This document shows positions 1-6,613 of a stretch of 11,540 nucleotides of DNA, one piece after another (position 1 is the stretch's first letter; each line of letters starts with the position of its first letter). Origin of the DNA: Lachnospiraceae bacterium (lineage in GTDB: Bacteria; Bacillota; Clostridia; Lachnospirales; Lachnospiraceae); assembly GCA_021199405.1 (NCBI GenBank), contig JAJQID010000107.1:1-11540 (forward strand). The letters are read 5' to 3'. A program made the position numbers and the translations under genes. Under the pieces are notes generated by a model, which was given only the letters and a program-made list of their open reading frames with translations, did not search any database and was not told where the DNA came from.

Positions 1-278
1 GGAATATGGTACACTGAATGGCAGTTTTGAGGCGTTTTGTTCGCCTGATACTGAGACATCCGCACAGTCCGGGAAAACGGTTTTGGTGAACAGGATTCGT
101 CGAAAGCCCATTGTTTCAGAAATGGAGAATGTGTCTCGGCGAATTTTTGCGCTATACATGAATTTTTTGCGCGAGCAATGAGTCGGGTAGCCGTGCTTGC
201 ACGGATATCAGGCGAATGCCGCGACAACGCGAAACTGTGTTTCGCGTCTATGGATTTCTAAAATTTCTCATGAAAATT
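1..278. repeat. Gene-free, hairpin-rich stretch upstream of uvrB; candidate dispersed intergenic repeat
   Basis: This stretch carries no convincing gene. One + strand frame is open from the window edge to a TGA at 179-181, but it has no start codon in view and no recognisable domain, and the opposite strand is also open over the same bases. What is visible is structure: a small hairpin at 30-46 (AGGCG/CGCCT), two similar AT-rich motifs GAATTTTTGCGC (141-152) and GAATTTTTTGCGC (160-172), and two perfect stem-loops at 191-204 and 227-247. My unverified impression is that very similar sequence recurs between genes in Lachnospiraceae genomes. Its boundaries cannot be set from one copy. It might also include the 3' end of an upstream gene. 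Confidence 0.45.
173..247 (+). repeat. Core of structured repeat, left copy (two stem-loops with conserved blocks)
   Basis: Read on the + strand this core contains GAGCAA (173-178), GTAGCC (187-192), a stem-loop CCGTGC/GCACGG (191-204), a 7-nt spacer, GCGAATGC (212-219), a 7-nt spacer, and a 9-bp stem-loop ACGCGAAAC/GTTTCGCGT with loop TGT (227-247). The same order of blocks occurs on the - strand at 8988-8920. There is no run of T after the second hairpin, so a standard intrinsic terminator is unlikely. It lies about 45 bp upstream of the uvrB start, so a leader-RNA role is possible, but the opposite orientation of the other copy argues for a mobile or dispersed element. The function is unknown. 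Confidence 0.5.
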
Positions 279-279
279 C

Positions 280-285
280 GAGGTG
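280..285 (+). promoter_or_regulatory. Ribosome-binding site deciding the uvrB start
   Basis: GAGGTG at 280-285 is a good match to the anti-Shine-Dalgarno sequence and lies 6 nt before the GTG at 292. The in-frame upstream GTG at 283 overlaps this site and so would have no ribosome-binding site itself. This favours initiation at 292. Confidence 0.7.
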
Positions 286-291
286 ATTTTT

Positions 292-2298
292 GTGCATACA
301 GAACAAAAACCGTTCATCCTTCACAGTGAATACCAGCCCACCGGAGACCAGCCCCAGGCCATCGCCGAGTTGGTGGAGGGCTTCCAAAAAGGCAATCAAT
401 TCCAGACTTTACTGGGGGTTACCGGCTCCGGCAAGACCTTCACCATGGCCAACGTGATCCAGGCATTGAATAAGCCCACTTTGGTCATTGCGCACAATAA
501 AACCCTTGCGGCACAGCTGTACGAGGAATTCAAGGAATTTTTCCCTGAGAATGCGGTGGAGTATTTTGTGTCCTACTATGATTATTACCAGCCGGAGGCT
601 TATGTGCCCTCCAGTGATACCTATATTGCCAAGGATTCTGCCATCAATGATGAGATCGACAAGCTTCGGCTGTCGGCCACGGCGGCACTGACGGAGCGTA
701 AGGATGTGGTGGTGGTAGCCAGCGTGTCCTGCATTTACGGTCTGGGCAGTCCGGATGAGTATGAGAGCATGGCGATTTCTCTGCGGCCCGGCATGGTCAG
801 GGACAGGAACGAGCTGCTGCGGGCGCTGGTGGATATTCAGTATACGCGAAATGAGATGGATCCTGAACGAGGGACCTTCCGGGTCAGGGGGGACATTATT
901 GAGGTCTGCCTGGCCAATGACGATGATACTCTGATTCGGATTGAGTTTTTTGGGGATGAGATTGACCGTATCGTGGAGGTGGACGCCCTGTCCGGCAGAG
1001 CGAAGAATGAACTGCAGCATGTGATGATTTTTCCGGCATCGGCTTACGTGACTTCTCCGGACAAGATCGGCCTGGCCTGCGACAATATTGAGCTGGAGCT
1101 GGAGGAGCGGGTGAAGTATTTTAAAGGGCAGGATAAGCTGATTGAGGCTCAGCGCATTGCGGAGCGCACGAATTACGACGTGGAAATGCTGCGGGAGACG
1201 GGCTTTTGCTCCGGTATTGAAAATTATTCCCGGCAGCTGAATTTCATGGAGGCAGGGCAGGCTCCCTATACATTGATGGATTATTTTAAGGATGATTTCC
1301 TGATTATTATAGATGAATCTCATATGACCATTCCGCAGATCCGGGGAATGTATTTTGGCGACCGGTCCCGCAAGACTACCTTGGTGGATTACGGCTTTCG
1401 CCTGCCCTCCGCTCTGGACAACCGCCCCTTGAATTTTGCGGAATTTGAAAGTAAAATAGATCAGCTGCTGTTCGTTTCCGCCACGCCTGGGGATTACGAG
1501 GCGGAGCATGAGCTTTTGCGGGCAGAGCAGGTGATCCGCCCTACCGGATTATTGGATCCTGAGATCAGTGTGCGCCCGGTAGAGGGACAGATTGATGATC
1601 TGCTGGCGGAAATCAAAAAGGAGACGGCGGGCGGCCACAAGGTCATGATTACCACGCTGACCAAGCACATGGCGGAGGATCTGACGGATTATCTCAAGGA
1701 GGTGGGCGTCCGCGTCCGTTACCTTCATTCCGATATTGATACGCTGGAGCGCAGTGAGATTATCCGGGACATGCGTCTGGATGTGTTTGACGTGCTGGTG
1801 GGCATCAACCTTTTGCGGGAGGGTCTGGATATTCCGGAGATCACGCTGGTGGCCATCCTGGACGCTGACAAGGAGGGCTTTCTGCGTTCTGAGACCTCAC
1901 TGATTCAGACGGTGGGCCGGGCGGCAAGAAACGCGGAGGGCCATGTGATTATGTATGCGGATAATATGACGGAATCCATGGCGAAGGCCATCGAGGAGAC
2001 CAACCGCCGCCGGAGCATTCAGCAGGCCTACAATGAGGAACACGGTATCACCCCTCAGACCATTAAAAAGAATGTTCGTGACCTGATCCGGGTCAGCACC
2101 AGCCTGACAAAGAAAAAGCCGGCGGAGCAGAAGGATCCGGAGCTGATGACCGAGCAGGAGCTGGAGAAATATATCGGCGAGGTGCAGAAGCGCATGAAGA
2201 AGGCGGCAGCAGAGCTGAATTTCGAGCAGGCTGCGGAACTGCGTGATCAGATGGTATCCCTGAAGAAGCTTTTGCTGAAAATTCAGGATGAGACATAG
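292..2298 (+). CDS. uvrB: UvrABC system protein B (excision-repair helicase-like subunit)
   Basis: UvrB is the central subunit of bacterial nucleotide excision repair: loaded by UvrA, it probes DNA for bulky lesions with a beta-hairpin and then recruits UvrC for dual incision. Numbering from the preferred GTG at 292 gives 668 residues, the usual family length. Visible motifs are the N-terminal YQPTGDQPQAI, Walker A GVTGSGKT (42-49), the tyrosine-rich beta-hairpin YYDYYQPEAY, the DESH box (341-344), helicase motif VI QTVGRAARN (from 539), and a C-terminal UVR motif (ELNFEQAAELRDQM) that contacts UvrC. The longer frame from GTG 283 adds only three residues and loses the ribosome-binding site. 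uvrA follows after 146 bp, a common order in Firmicutes. I see no LexA-type GAAC-N4-GTTC box upstream and no confident promoter. The frame is intact and the assignment is secure. Confidence 0.97.
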   Translation: MHTEQKPFILHSEYQPTGDQPQAIAELVEGFQKGNQFQTLLGVTGSGKTFTMANVIQALNKPTLVIAHNKTLAAQLYEEFKEFFPENAVEYFVSYYDYYQPEAYVPSSDTYIAKDSAINDEIDKLRLSATAALTERKDVVVVASVSCIYGLGSPDEYESMAISLRPGMVRDRNELLRALVDIQYTRNEMDPERGTFRVRGDIIEVCLANDDDTLIRIEFFGDEIDRIVEVDALSGRAKNELQHVMIFPASAYVTSPDKIGLACDNIELELEERVKYFKGQDKLIEAQRIAERTNYDVEMLRETGFCSGIENYSRQLNFMEAGQAPYTLMDYFKDDFLIIIDESHMTIPQIRGMYFGDRSRKTTLVDYGFRLPSALDNRPLNFAEFESKIDQLLFVSATPGDYEAEHELLRAEQVIRPTGLLDPEISVRPVEGQIDDLLAEIKKETAGGHKVMITTLTKHMAEDLTDYLKEVGVRVRYLHSDIDTLERSEIIRDMRLDVFDVLVGINLLREGLDIPEITLVAILDADKEGFLRSETSLIQTVGRAARNAEGHVIMYADNMTESMAKAIEETNRRRSIQQAYNEEHGITPQTIKKNVRDLIRVSTSLTKKKPAEQKDPELMTEQELEKYIGEVQKRMKKAAAELNFEQAAELRDQMVSLKKLLLKIQDET

Positions 2299-2379
2299 GA
2301 AACAACTTAAAGTCTTTTCCGTAATATCAGTTGAAGGAGAAACTACCGCGGTATAGTGGGAAGAGGATGGATATTTCCT

Positions 2380-2408
2380 TTGACGGAAGAAACAATAGAA
2401 GTTATAGA
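2380..2408 (+). promoter_or_regulatory. Candidate sigma-A promoter for uvrA
   Basis: TTGACG (2380-2385) and TATAGA (2403-2408) are separated by exactly 17 bp, matching the housekeeping consensus at five and four of six positions. Transcription would begin near 2415, about 30 nt before the uvrA ATG. This suggests uvrA can be expressed independently of uvrB. No operator is evident beside it. Confidence 0.5.
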
Positions 2409-2444
2409 ACAGAAGAGAATAAAACAGGAGTCGTATAAAATATT

Positions 2445-5306
2445 ATGAATGAAGCAGCAAAAATGCGTCCCAGAGAATACATCAAAATCCGTGGGGCCAG
2501 TGAACATAATCTGAAAAACATCGATGTAGATATTCCGCGCAATGAGCTGGTGGTGTTGACCGGGTTATCCGGCTCTGGCAAGTCCTCTCTGGCCTTTGAT
2601 ACCATCTACGCGGAGGGGCAGCGGCGTTACATGGAATCCCTGTCCTCTTACGCCCGGATGTTTCTGGGACAGATGGAGAAGCCCAATGTGGAGTCCATTG
2701 AGGGACTTTCTCCGGCCATTTCCATCGACCAGAAATCCACCAACCGCAATCCCCGTTCCACAGTGGGTACTGTGACGGAGATTTATGATTATTTTCGTTT
2801 GTTATATGCCAGAATCGGGACGCCTCACTGCCCCAACTGCGGCAGAACCATCAGCAGACAGACGGTGGACCAGATGGTGGATCAGGTTATGGTGCTGCCC
2901 CAGGGCACGAGGCTGCAGCTGCTTGCTCCCATTGTCCGGGGGCGGAAGGGCATGCATGAGAAAGTGCTTGACCGGGCCAGAAGGAGCGGTTATGTGCGGG
3001 TGAGAATCGACGGTAATCTGTACGAGCTTTCCGAAGAGATTTCGCTGGATAAAAACATTAAGCACAATATTGAAGTGATTGTGGACCGACTGGTTGTGAA
3101 GGAGGGCATTCAGTCCCGGCTTTCGGATTCCATTGAAAATGCGCTGTCTTTGTCCGGAGGACTTCTGTTAATTGATGTCATTGGCGGAGAGACGATTACC
3201 TGTTCCCAGAACTTTTCCTGTCCGGAGTGCGGCACCAGTGTCAGTGAGATTGAGCCAAGAAGCTTTTCCTTCAACAACCCCTTTGGTGCCTGCCCGGAGT
3301 GCGCAGGTCTGGGGTATAAGATGGAATTTGACGTGGATCTGATGATTCCGGACAGAAGTCTTTCCATTCATCAGGGAGCCATTCAGGCCATGGGCTGGCA
3401 GTCCTCCTCCCAGCCGGGCAGCTTTACCTACGCTACCCTGACGGCGCTGGCGAAGGAGTTTCAGTTCAGTCTGGATACCCCCTTTGAGGAATTATCTGAG
3501 GAGGTTCAGGAGGTACTGATTCACGGTACGGACCGAAAGGTGGATGTCTATTATGAGGGACAGCGGGGAAAGGGAGTTTATCCAATTGCCTTTGAGGGAT
3601 TAATCAAAAATGAAGAACGGCGCTATCGGGAGACCTCCTCCGATGTGATGAAGGCGGAATATGAGACCTTTATGCGCATCACACCCTGCAAGGCCTGCAG
3701 GGGCATGCGTCTGAAAAAGGAATCCCTGGCGGTGACTGTGGGAGATAAAAATATTTATGAGATGACCTCTCTTTCTGTGAAAGATCTGTATGTTTTCCTG
3801 CAGGAACTGAAGCTGTCAAAGCAGCAGCTTTTGATTGGCGACCAGATTTTAAGGGAAATCAGAAATCGTGTGGGGTTTCTGAAGGAGGTTGGTCTGGAAT
3901 ATCTGTCTCTGTCCCGGCCCACCGGCACCCTGTCCGGCGGCGAGGCGCAGCGCATCCGGCTGGCTACCCAGATCGGCTCCGGCCTGGTGGGGGTCTGCTA
4001 TATTCTGGATGAGCCCAGCATCGGACTGCATCAGCGGGATAATAATAAGCTGCTGAACGCTCTGTGCAATCTGCGGGATCTGGGCAACACCCTGATTGTG
4101 GTGGAGCATGACGAGGATACCATGTGGGCAGCGGATTATATTGTGGATGTGGGTCCCGGCGCCGGGGAGCATGGCGGTGAGGTGGTAGCTCAGGGAACGG
4201 CGAAGGAAATCTGTGAGAACCCCAATTCTATCACAGGCCAGTATCTGAGCGGACGGCTGGCCATTCCAGTGCCGGAAACCCGCAGAAGTCCCCAGGGCTG
4301 GCTGCATATCAAAGGCGCCGCGGAGAATAATTTGAAAAATATTAATGTGGATATCCCTCTGGGGGTATTCACCTGCATCACCGGGGTCAGCGGCTCCGGC
4401 AAATCCTCTCTGATTAACGAGGTGCTTTACAAGGTACTGGCCAGAAAGCTGAACCGGGCCCGCACCATCCCGGGGAAATATAAGAGTATTCAGGGCATGG
4501 AGCAGCTGGACAAGGTTATTGCAATTGATCAGTCCCCCATCGGCCGCACGCCCCGCTCCAATCCGGCCACCTATACCGGCGTGTTTGACCAGATTCGAGA
4601 CCTGTTCGCGGGAACCGCCGACGCTAAGGCCAGAGGCTATGGCAAGGGTCGTTTCAGCTTTAACGTAAAGGGCGGCCGCTGCGAGGCCTGTGCCGGGGAC
4701 GGCATTATCAAGATTGAAATGCACTTCCTGCCGGATGTGTACGTGCCCTGCGAGGTCTGCGGCGGGAAAAGATACAACCGGGAGACTCTGGAGGTCAAAT
4801 ATAAGGGAAAGAGTATTTATGACGTGCTGGAGATGACGGTGGAGGAGGCAGTGTCCTTCTTTTCTGCGGTGCCCTCCATCCGTCGGAAAATCGAGACGTT
4901 GAATGATGTGGGTCTGTCCTATATTAAGCTGGGGCAGCCTTCCACCACGCTGTCCGGCGGCGAGGCGCAGCGCATCAAGCTGGCGGCGGAGCTGTCCAGA
5001 AAGAGCACAGGCAGAACTATTTATATTCTGGATGAGCCCACCACGGGACTTCATTTTGCGGATGTGCACAAGCTGACGGAAATCTTACAGAGGCTGGCTG
5101 ACGGCGGCAACACGGTGGTGGTCATTGAGCACAATCTGGATGTGATCAAGACCGCGGATTATATCATTGATATGGGCCCGGAGGGCGGAGACGGCGGCGG
5201 TACAGTGATCGCGAAGGGCACGCCGGAGGAGGTGGCTCAGAATCCGGCTTCCTATACGGGAGCCTATGTTAAGAAAATGCTGCAAAAGGCGGGACGGGAA
5301 ATATAA
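2445..5306 (+). CDS. uvrA: UvrABC system protein A (excision-repair ATPase)
   Basis: UvrA is a dimeric ABC-type ATPase that finds DNA damage and loads UvrB. The 953 residues fit the family. It has two nucleotide-binding halves: Walker A GLSGSGKS (40-47) and GVSGSGKS (647-654), signature LSGGEAQRI (496-504, and again in the second half), and Walker B ending in DEPS (522 onward) and DEPT (863 onward). Cys pairs CPNC (129/132) with CKAC (415/418), CPEC (259/262) with CPEC (283/286), and CEAC (746/749) with CEVC (769/772) match the three zinc modules known in Bacillus UvrA. The ATG at 2445 is preceded by CAGGAG (2425-2430) at a rather long 14-nt spacing. A later ATG at 2463 has no better site and would trim only six residues. 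A 27-base DNA segment is identical in the two signature regions. Confidence 0.97.
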   Translation: MNEAAKMRPREYIKIRGASEHNLKNIDVDIPRNELVVLTGLSGSGKSSLAFDTIYAEGQRRYMESLSSYARMFLGQMEKPNVESIEGLSPAISIDQKSTNRNPRSTVGTVTEIYDYFRLLYARIGTPHCPNCGRTISRQTVDQMVDQVMVLPQGTRLQLLAPIVRGRKGMHEKVLDRARRSGYVRVRIDGNLYELSEEISLDKNIKHNIEVIVDRLVVKEGIQSRLSDSIENALSLSGGLLLIDVIGGETITCSQNFSCPECGTSVSEIEPRSFSFNNPFGACPECAGLGYKMEFDVDLMIPDRSLSIHQGAIQAMGWQSSSQPGSFTYATLTALAKEFQFSLDTPFEELSEEVQEVLIHGTDRKVDVYYEGQRGKGVYPIAFEGLIKNEERRYRETSSDVMKAEYETFMRITPCKACRGMRLKKESLAVTVGDKNIYEMTSLSVKDLYVFLQELKLSKQQLLIGDQILREIRNRVGFLKEVGLEYLSLSRPTGTLSGGEAQRIRLATQIGSGLVGVCYILDEPSIGLHQRDNNKLLNALCNLRDLGNTLIVVEHDEDTMWAADYIVDVGPGAGEHGGEVVAQGTAKEICENPNSITGQYLSGRLAIPVPETRRSPQGWLHIKGAAENNLKNINVDIPLGVFTCITGVSGSGKSSLINEVLYKVLARKLNRARTIPGKYKSIQGMEQLDKVIAIDQSPIGRTPRSNPATYTGVFDQIRDLFAGTADAKARGYGKGRFSFNVKGGRCEACAGDGIIKIEMHFLPDVYVPCEVCGGKRYNRETLEVKYKGKSIYDVLEMTVEEAVSFFSAVPSIRRKIETLNDVGLSYIKLGQPSTTLSGGEAQRIKLAAELSRKSTGRTIYILDEPTTGLHFADVHKLTEILQRLADGGNTVVVIEHNLDVIKTADYIIDMGPEGGDGGGTVIAKGTPEEVAQNPASYTGAYVKKMLQKAGREI

Positions 5307-5377
5307 ATCATATTTATGCATTTTCTGTGAAGAGTAACAGGAGAAGCTAAAAATTTCAGAATCGCCTTTTTTCGCTC

Positions 5378-5406
5378 TTGCACTTCCGGACAATCTGCTT
5401 TATGAT
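5378..5406 (+). promoter_or_regulatory. Candidate promoter for mreB
   Basis: TATGAT (5401-5406) is a good -10 hexamer, and TTGCAC (5378-5383), a weak -35 matching only its first three bases, lies 17 bp upstream. Transcription would start near 5413 and leave a leader of about 135 nt before mreB. The remainder of the 243-bp uvrA-mreB spacer (5307-5549) is AT-rich and shows no clear terminator, tRNA or recognisable riboswitch. Confidence 0.4.
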
Positions 5407-5533
5407 GGTAGATAGCAAAAACTGGATATTTCTGGAATTCAAATTAAAAGGTGCATTAACATCAGTCAAAAGAGAAACAGTAACTAATGATATCCGTTTA
5501 TAAAGCAGAGTGAAATAATGTCCAGGATCAGTG

Positions 5534-5540
5534 AAGGAGG
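5534..5540 (+). promoter_or_regulatory. Strong ribosome-binding site of mreB
   Basis: AAGGAGG lies 9 nt upstream of the GTG at 5550 and fixes that codon as the start, despite an out-of-frame ATG at 5518 that would read through the same region. Confidence 0.8.
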
Positions 5541-5549
5541 AAGTGTACC

Positions 5550-6545
5550 GTGGCATATAGTGATATTGGAATCGATTTGGGTACAGCGAGCATTTTAGTA
5601 TATATCAAGGGGAAGGGCGTGGTGCTCAAGGAGCCCAGTGTTGTGGCGTTTGACAGAGACACCAATACCATCAAGGCCATCGGGGAGAACGCGCGCCTGA
5701 TGCTTGGCCGCACCCCGGGCAATATTGTGGCGGTTCGTCCTCTGCGTCAGGGCGTGATTTCTGATTACAGGGTGACGGAGCAGATGATGGAGCACTTTAT
5801 CAGGAAGGCCATCGGCCACCGGACTTTCCGCAAGCCCCGGATCGCGGTGTGCGTACCCAGCGGGGTTACCGAGGTAGAAAAAAAAGCAGTGGAGGACGCT
5901 GCGTATCAGGCGGGTGCCAGGGAGGTTTATATCATTGAGGAGCCCATCGCGGCGGCCATCGGCGCAGGCATTGACATTTCCAGACCCTGCGGCAACCTGA
6001 TTGTGGATATCGGCGGCGGTACCTCTGATATTGCTGTGATTTCTCTGGGAGGCAGCGTGGTCAGCGCGTCCATCAAGGTGGCCGGGGATGATTTTGACGA
6101 GGCTCTGGTCAGATATCTGAGAAAGAAGCACAATCTGCTGGTGGGAGACCGAAGCGCCGAGGATTTGAAAATCAAGGTGGGAACCTGCTGGCGCAGCGGC
6201 GAGGAGGAGTTTATGGATGTCCGGGGCAGGGATCTGGTGACAGGCCTTCCCAAAACCATCTCTGTTTCCTCCTATGAGACTGAGGAAGCTCTTCGGGATA
6301 CGGTTAATCAGATCGTGGAGACCATTCACAGCGTCCTGGAGAAAACACCGCCGGAGCTGGCAGCAGATATTTCTGATCGTGGGATTGTGCTGACCGGCGG
6401 CGGCGCCATGCTGCGGGGGCTGGAGGAGCTGATTCACGACAGGACAGGCATCAACACTGTTACAGCGGAGGATCCCATGACCTGCGTGGCGATTGGAACG
6501 GGGAAATATATCGAATCGCTTTCCGGTTTTGGTGAGGACAATTAA
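5550..6545 (+). CDS. mreB: Rod shape-determining protein, MreB/Mbl family
   Basis: This is a bacterial actin homologue that forms membrane-associated filaments and directs lateral peptidoglycan synthesis. The 331 residues match the family. Visible actin-fold motifs are phosphate-1 DLGTAS (9-14), the EEPIAAAIGAG segment of the connecting region, phosphate-2 DIGGGTSD (153-160), the conserved RGRDLVTGLPKTI stretch, and the adenosine motif TGGGAMLRGLEEL (282 onward). The GTG start follows a strong AAGGAGG. mreC and mreD, which often accompany mreB, are not next to it. The gene stands between uvrA and recD2 and ends at a terminator-like hairpin, so it is probably a single-gene unit. Many Clostridia carry several MreB paralogues, and sequence alone does not tell me whether this is MreB, Mbl or MreBH. 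Confidence 0.92.
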   Translation: MAYSDIGIDLGTASILVYIKGKGVVLKEPSVVAFDRDTNTIKAIGENARLMLGRTPGNIVAVRPLRQGVISDYRVTEQMMEHFIRKAIGHRTFRKPRIAVCVPSGVTEVEKKAVEDAAYQAGAREVYIIEEPIAAAIGAGIDISRPCGNLIVDIGGGTSDIAVISLGGSVVSASIKVAGDDFDEALVRYLRKKHNLLVGDRSAEDLKIKVGTCWRSGEEEFMDVRGRDLVTGLPKTISVSSYETEEALRDTVNQIVETIHSVLEKTPPELAADISDRGIVLTGGGAMLRGLEELIHDRTGINTVTAEDPMTCVAIGTGKYIESLSGFGEDN

Positions 6546-6577
6546 AATTATATTTACGTAAAATAAGAAAAGGATAA

Positions 6578-6604
6578 AGGGGCTGTCACCGGCAGCCCCT
6601 GTTT
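6578..6604 (+). terminator. Intrinsic terminator-like hairpin after mreB
   Basis: AGGGGCTG (6578-6585) pairs perfectly with CAGCCCCT (6593-6600) around a 7-nt loop, and GTTTT follows. The stem is strong and the T-tract short, so termination may be partial. The element ends about 9 nt before the recD2 start codon, occupying the place where a ribosome-binding site would be expected. Confidence 0.7.
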
Positions 6605-6613
6605 TGTGAATAC

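Noticed and set aside
2..181. Open + strand frame from the window edge, possibly the 3' end of an upstream gene
   Set aside because: There is no start in view and no recognisable motif, the opposite strand is equally open, and the frame runs into the repeat-like motifs. I kept it only as part of the repeat description.
283..291. Longer uvrB start at GTG 283
   Set aside because: It overlaps the GAGGTG ribosome-binding site, which is ideally placed for GTG 292, and adds only three residues not typical of UvrB.
301..315. GAAC and GTTC half-sites at the start of uvrB as a LexA box
   Set aside because: The half-sites are 7 nt apart instead of 4 and lie inside the coding sequence.
409..1509. 366-codon open frame antisense to uvrB
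   Set aside because: It is a shadow of uvrB codon usage; the protein has no coherent domain. The same holds for the long antisense frames at 3849-5069 (uvrA), 5595-6437 (mreB) and 7634-8794 (recD2).
2367..2438. 23-codon leader-peptide candidate upstream of uvrA
   Set aside because: A purine-rich site touches its ATG with almost no spacing, and the candidate uvrA promoter would start transcripts downstream of it. No attenuator hairpin accompanies it.
5518..5598. 26-codon ORF overlapping the mreB start
   Set aside because: It has no ribosome-binding site of its own, and AAGGAGG is placed for mreB GTG 5550.
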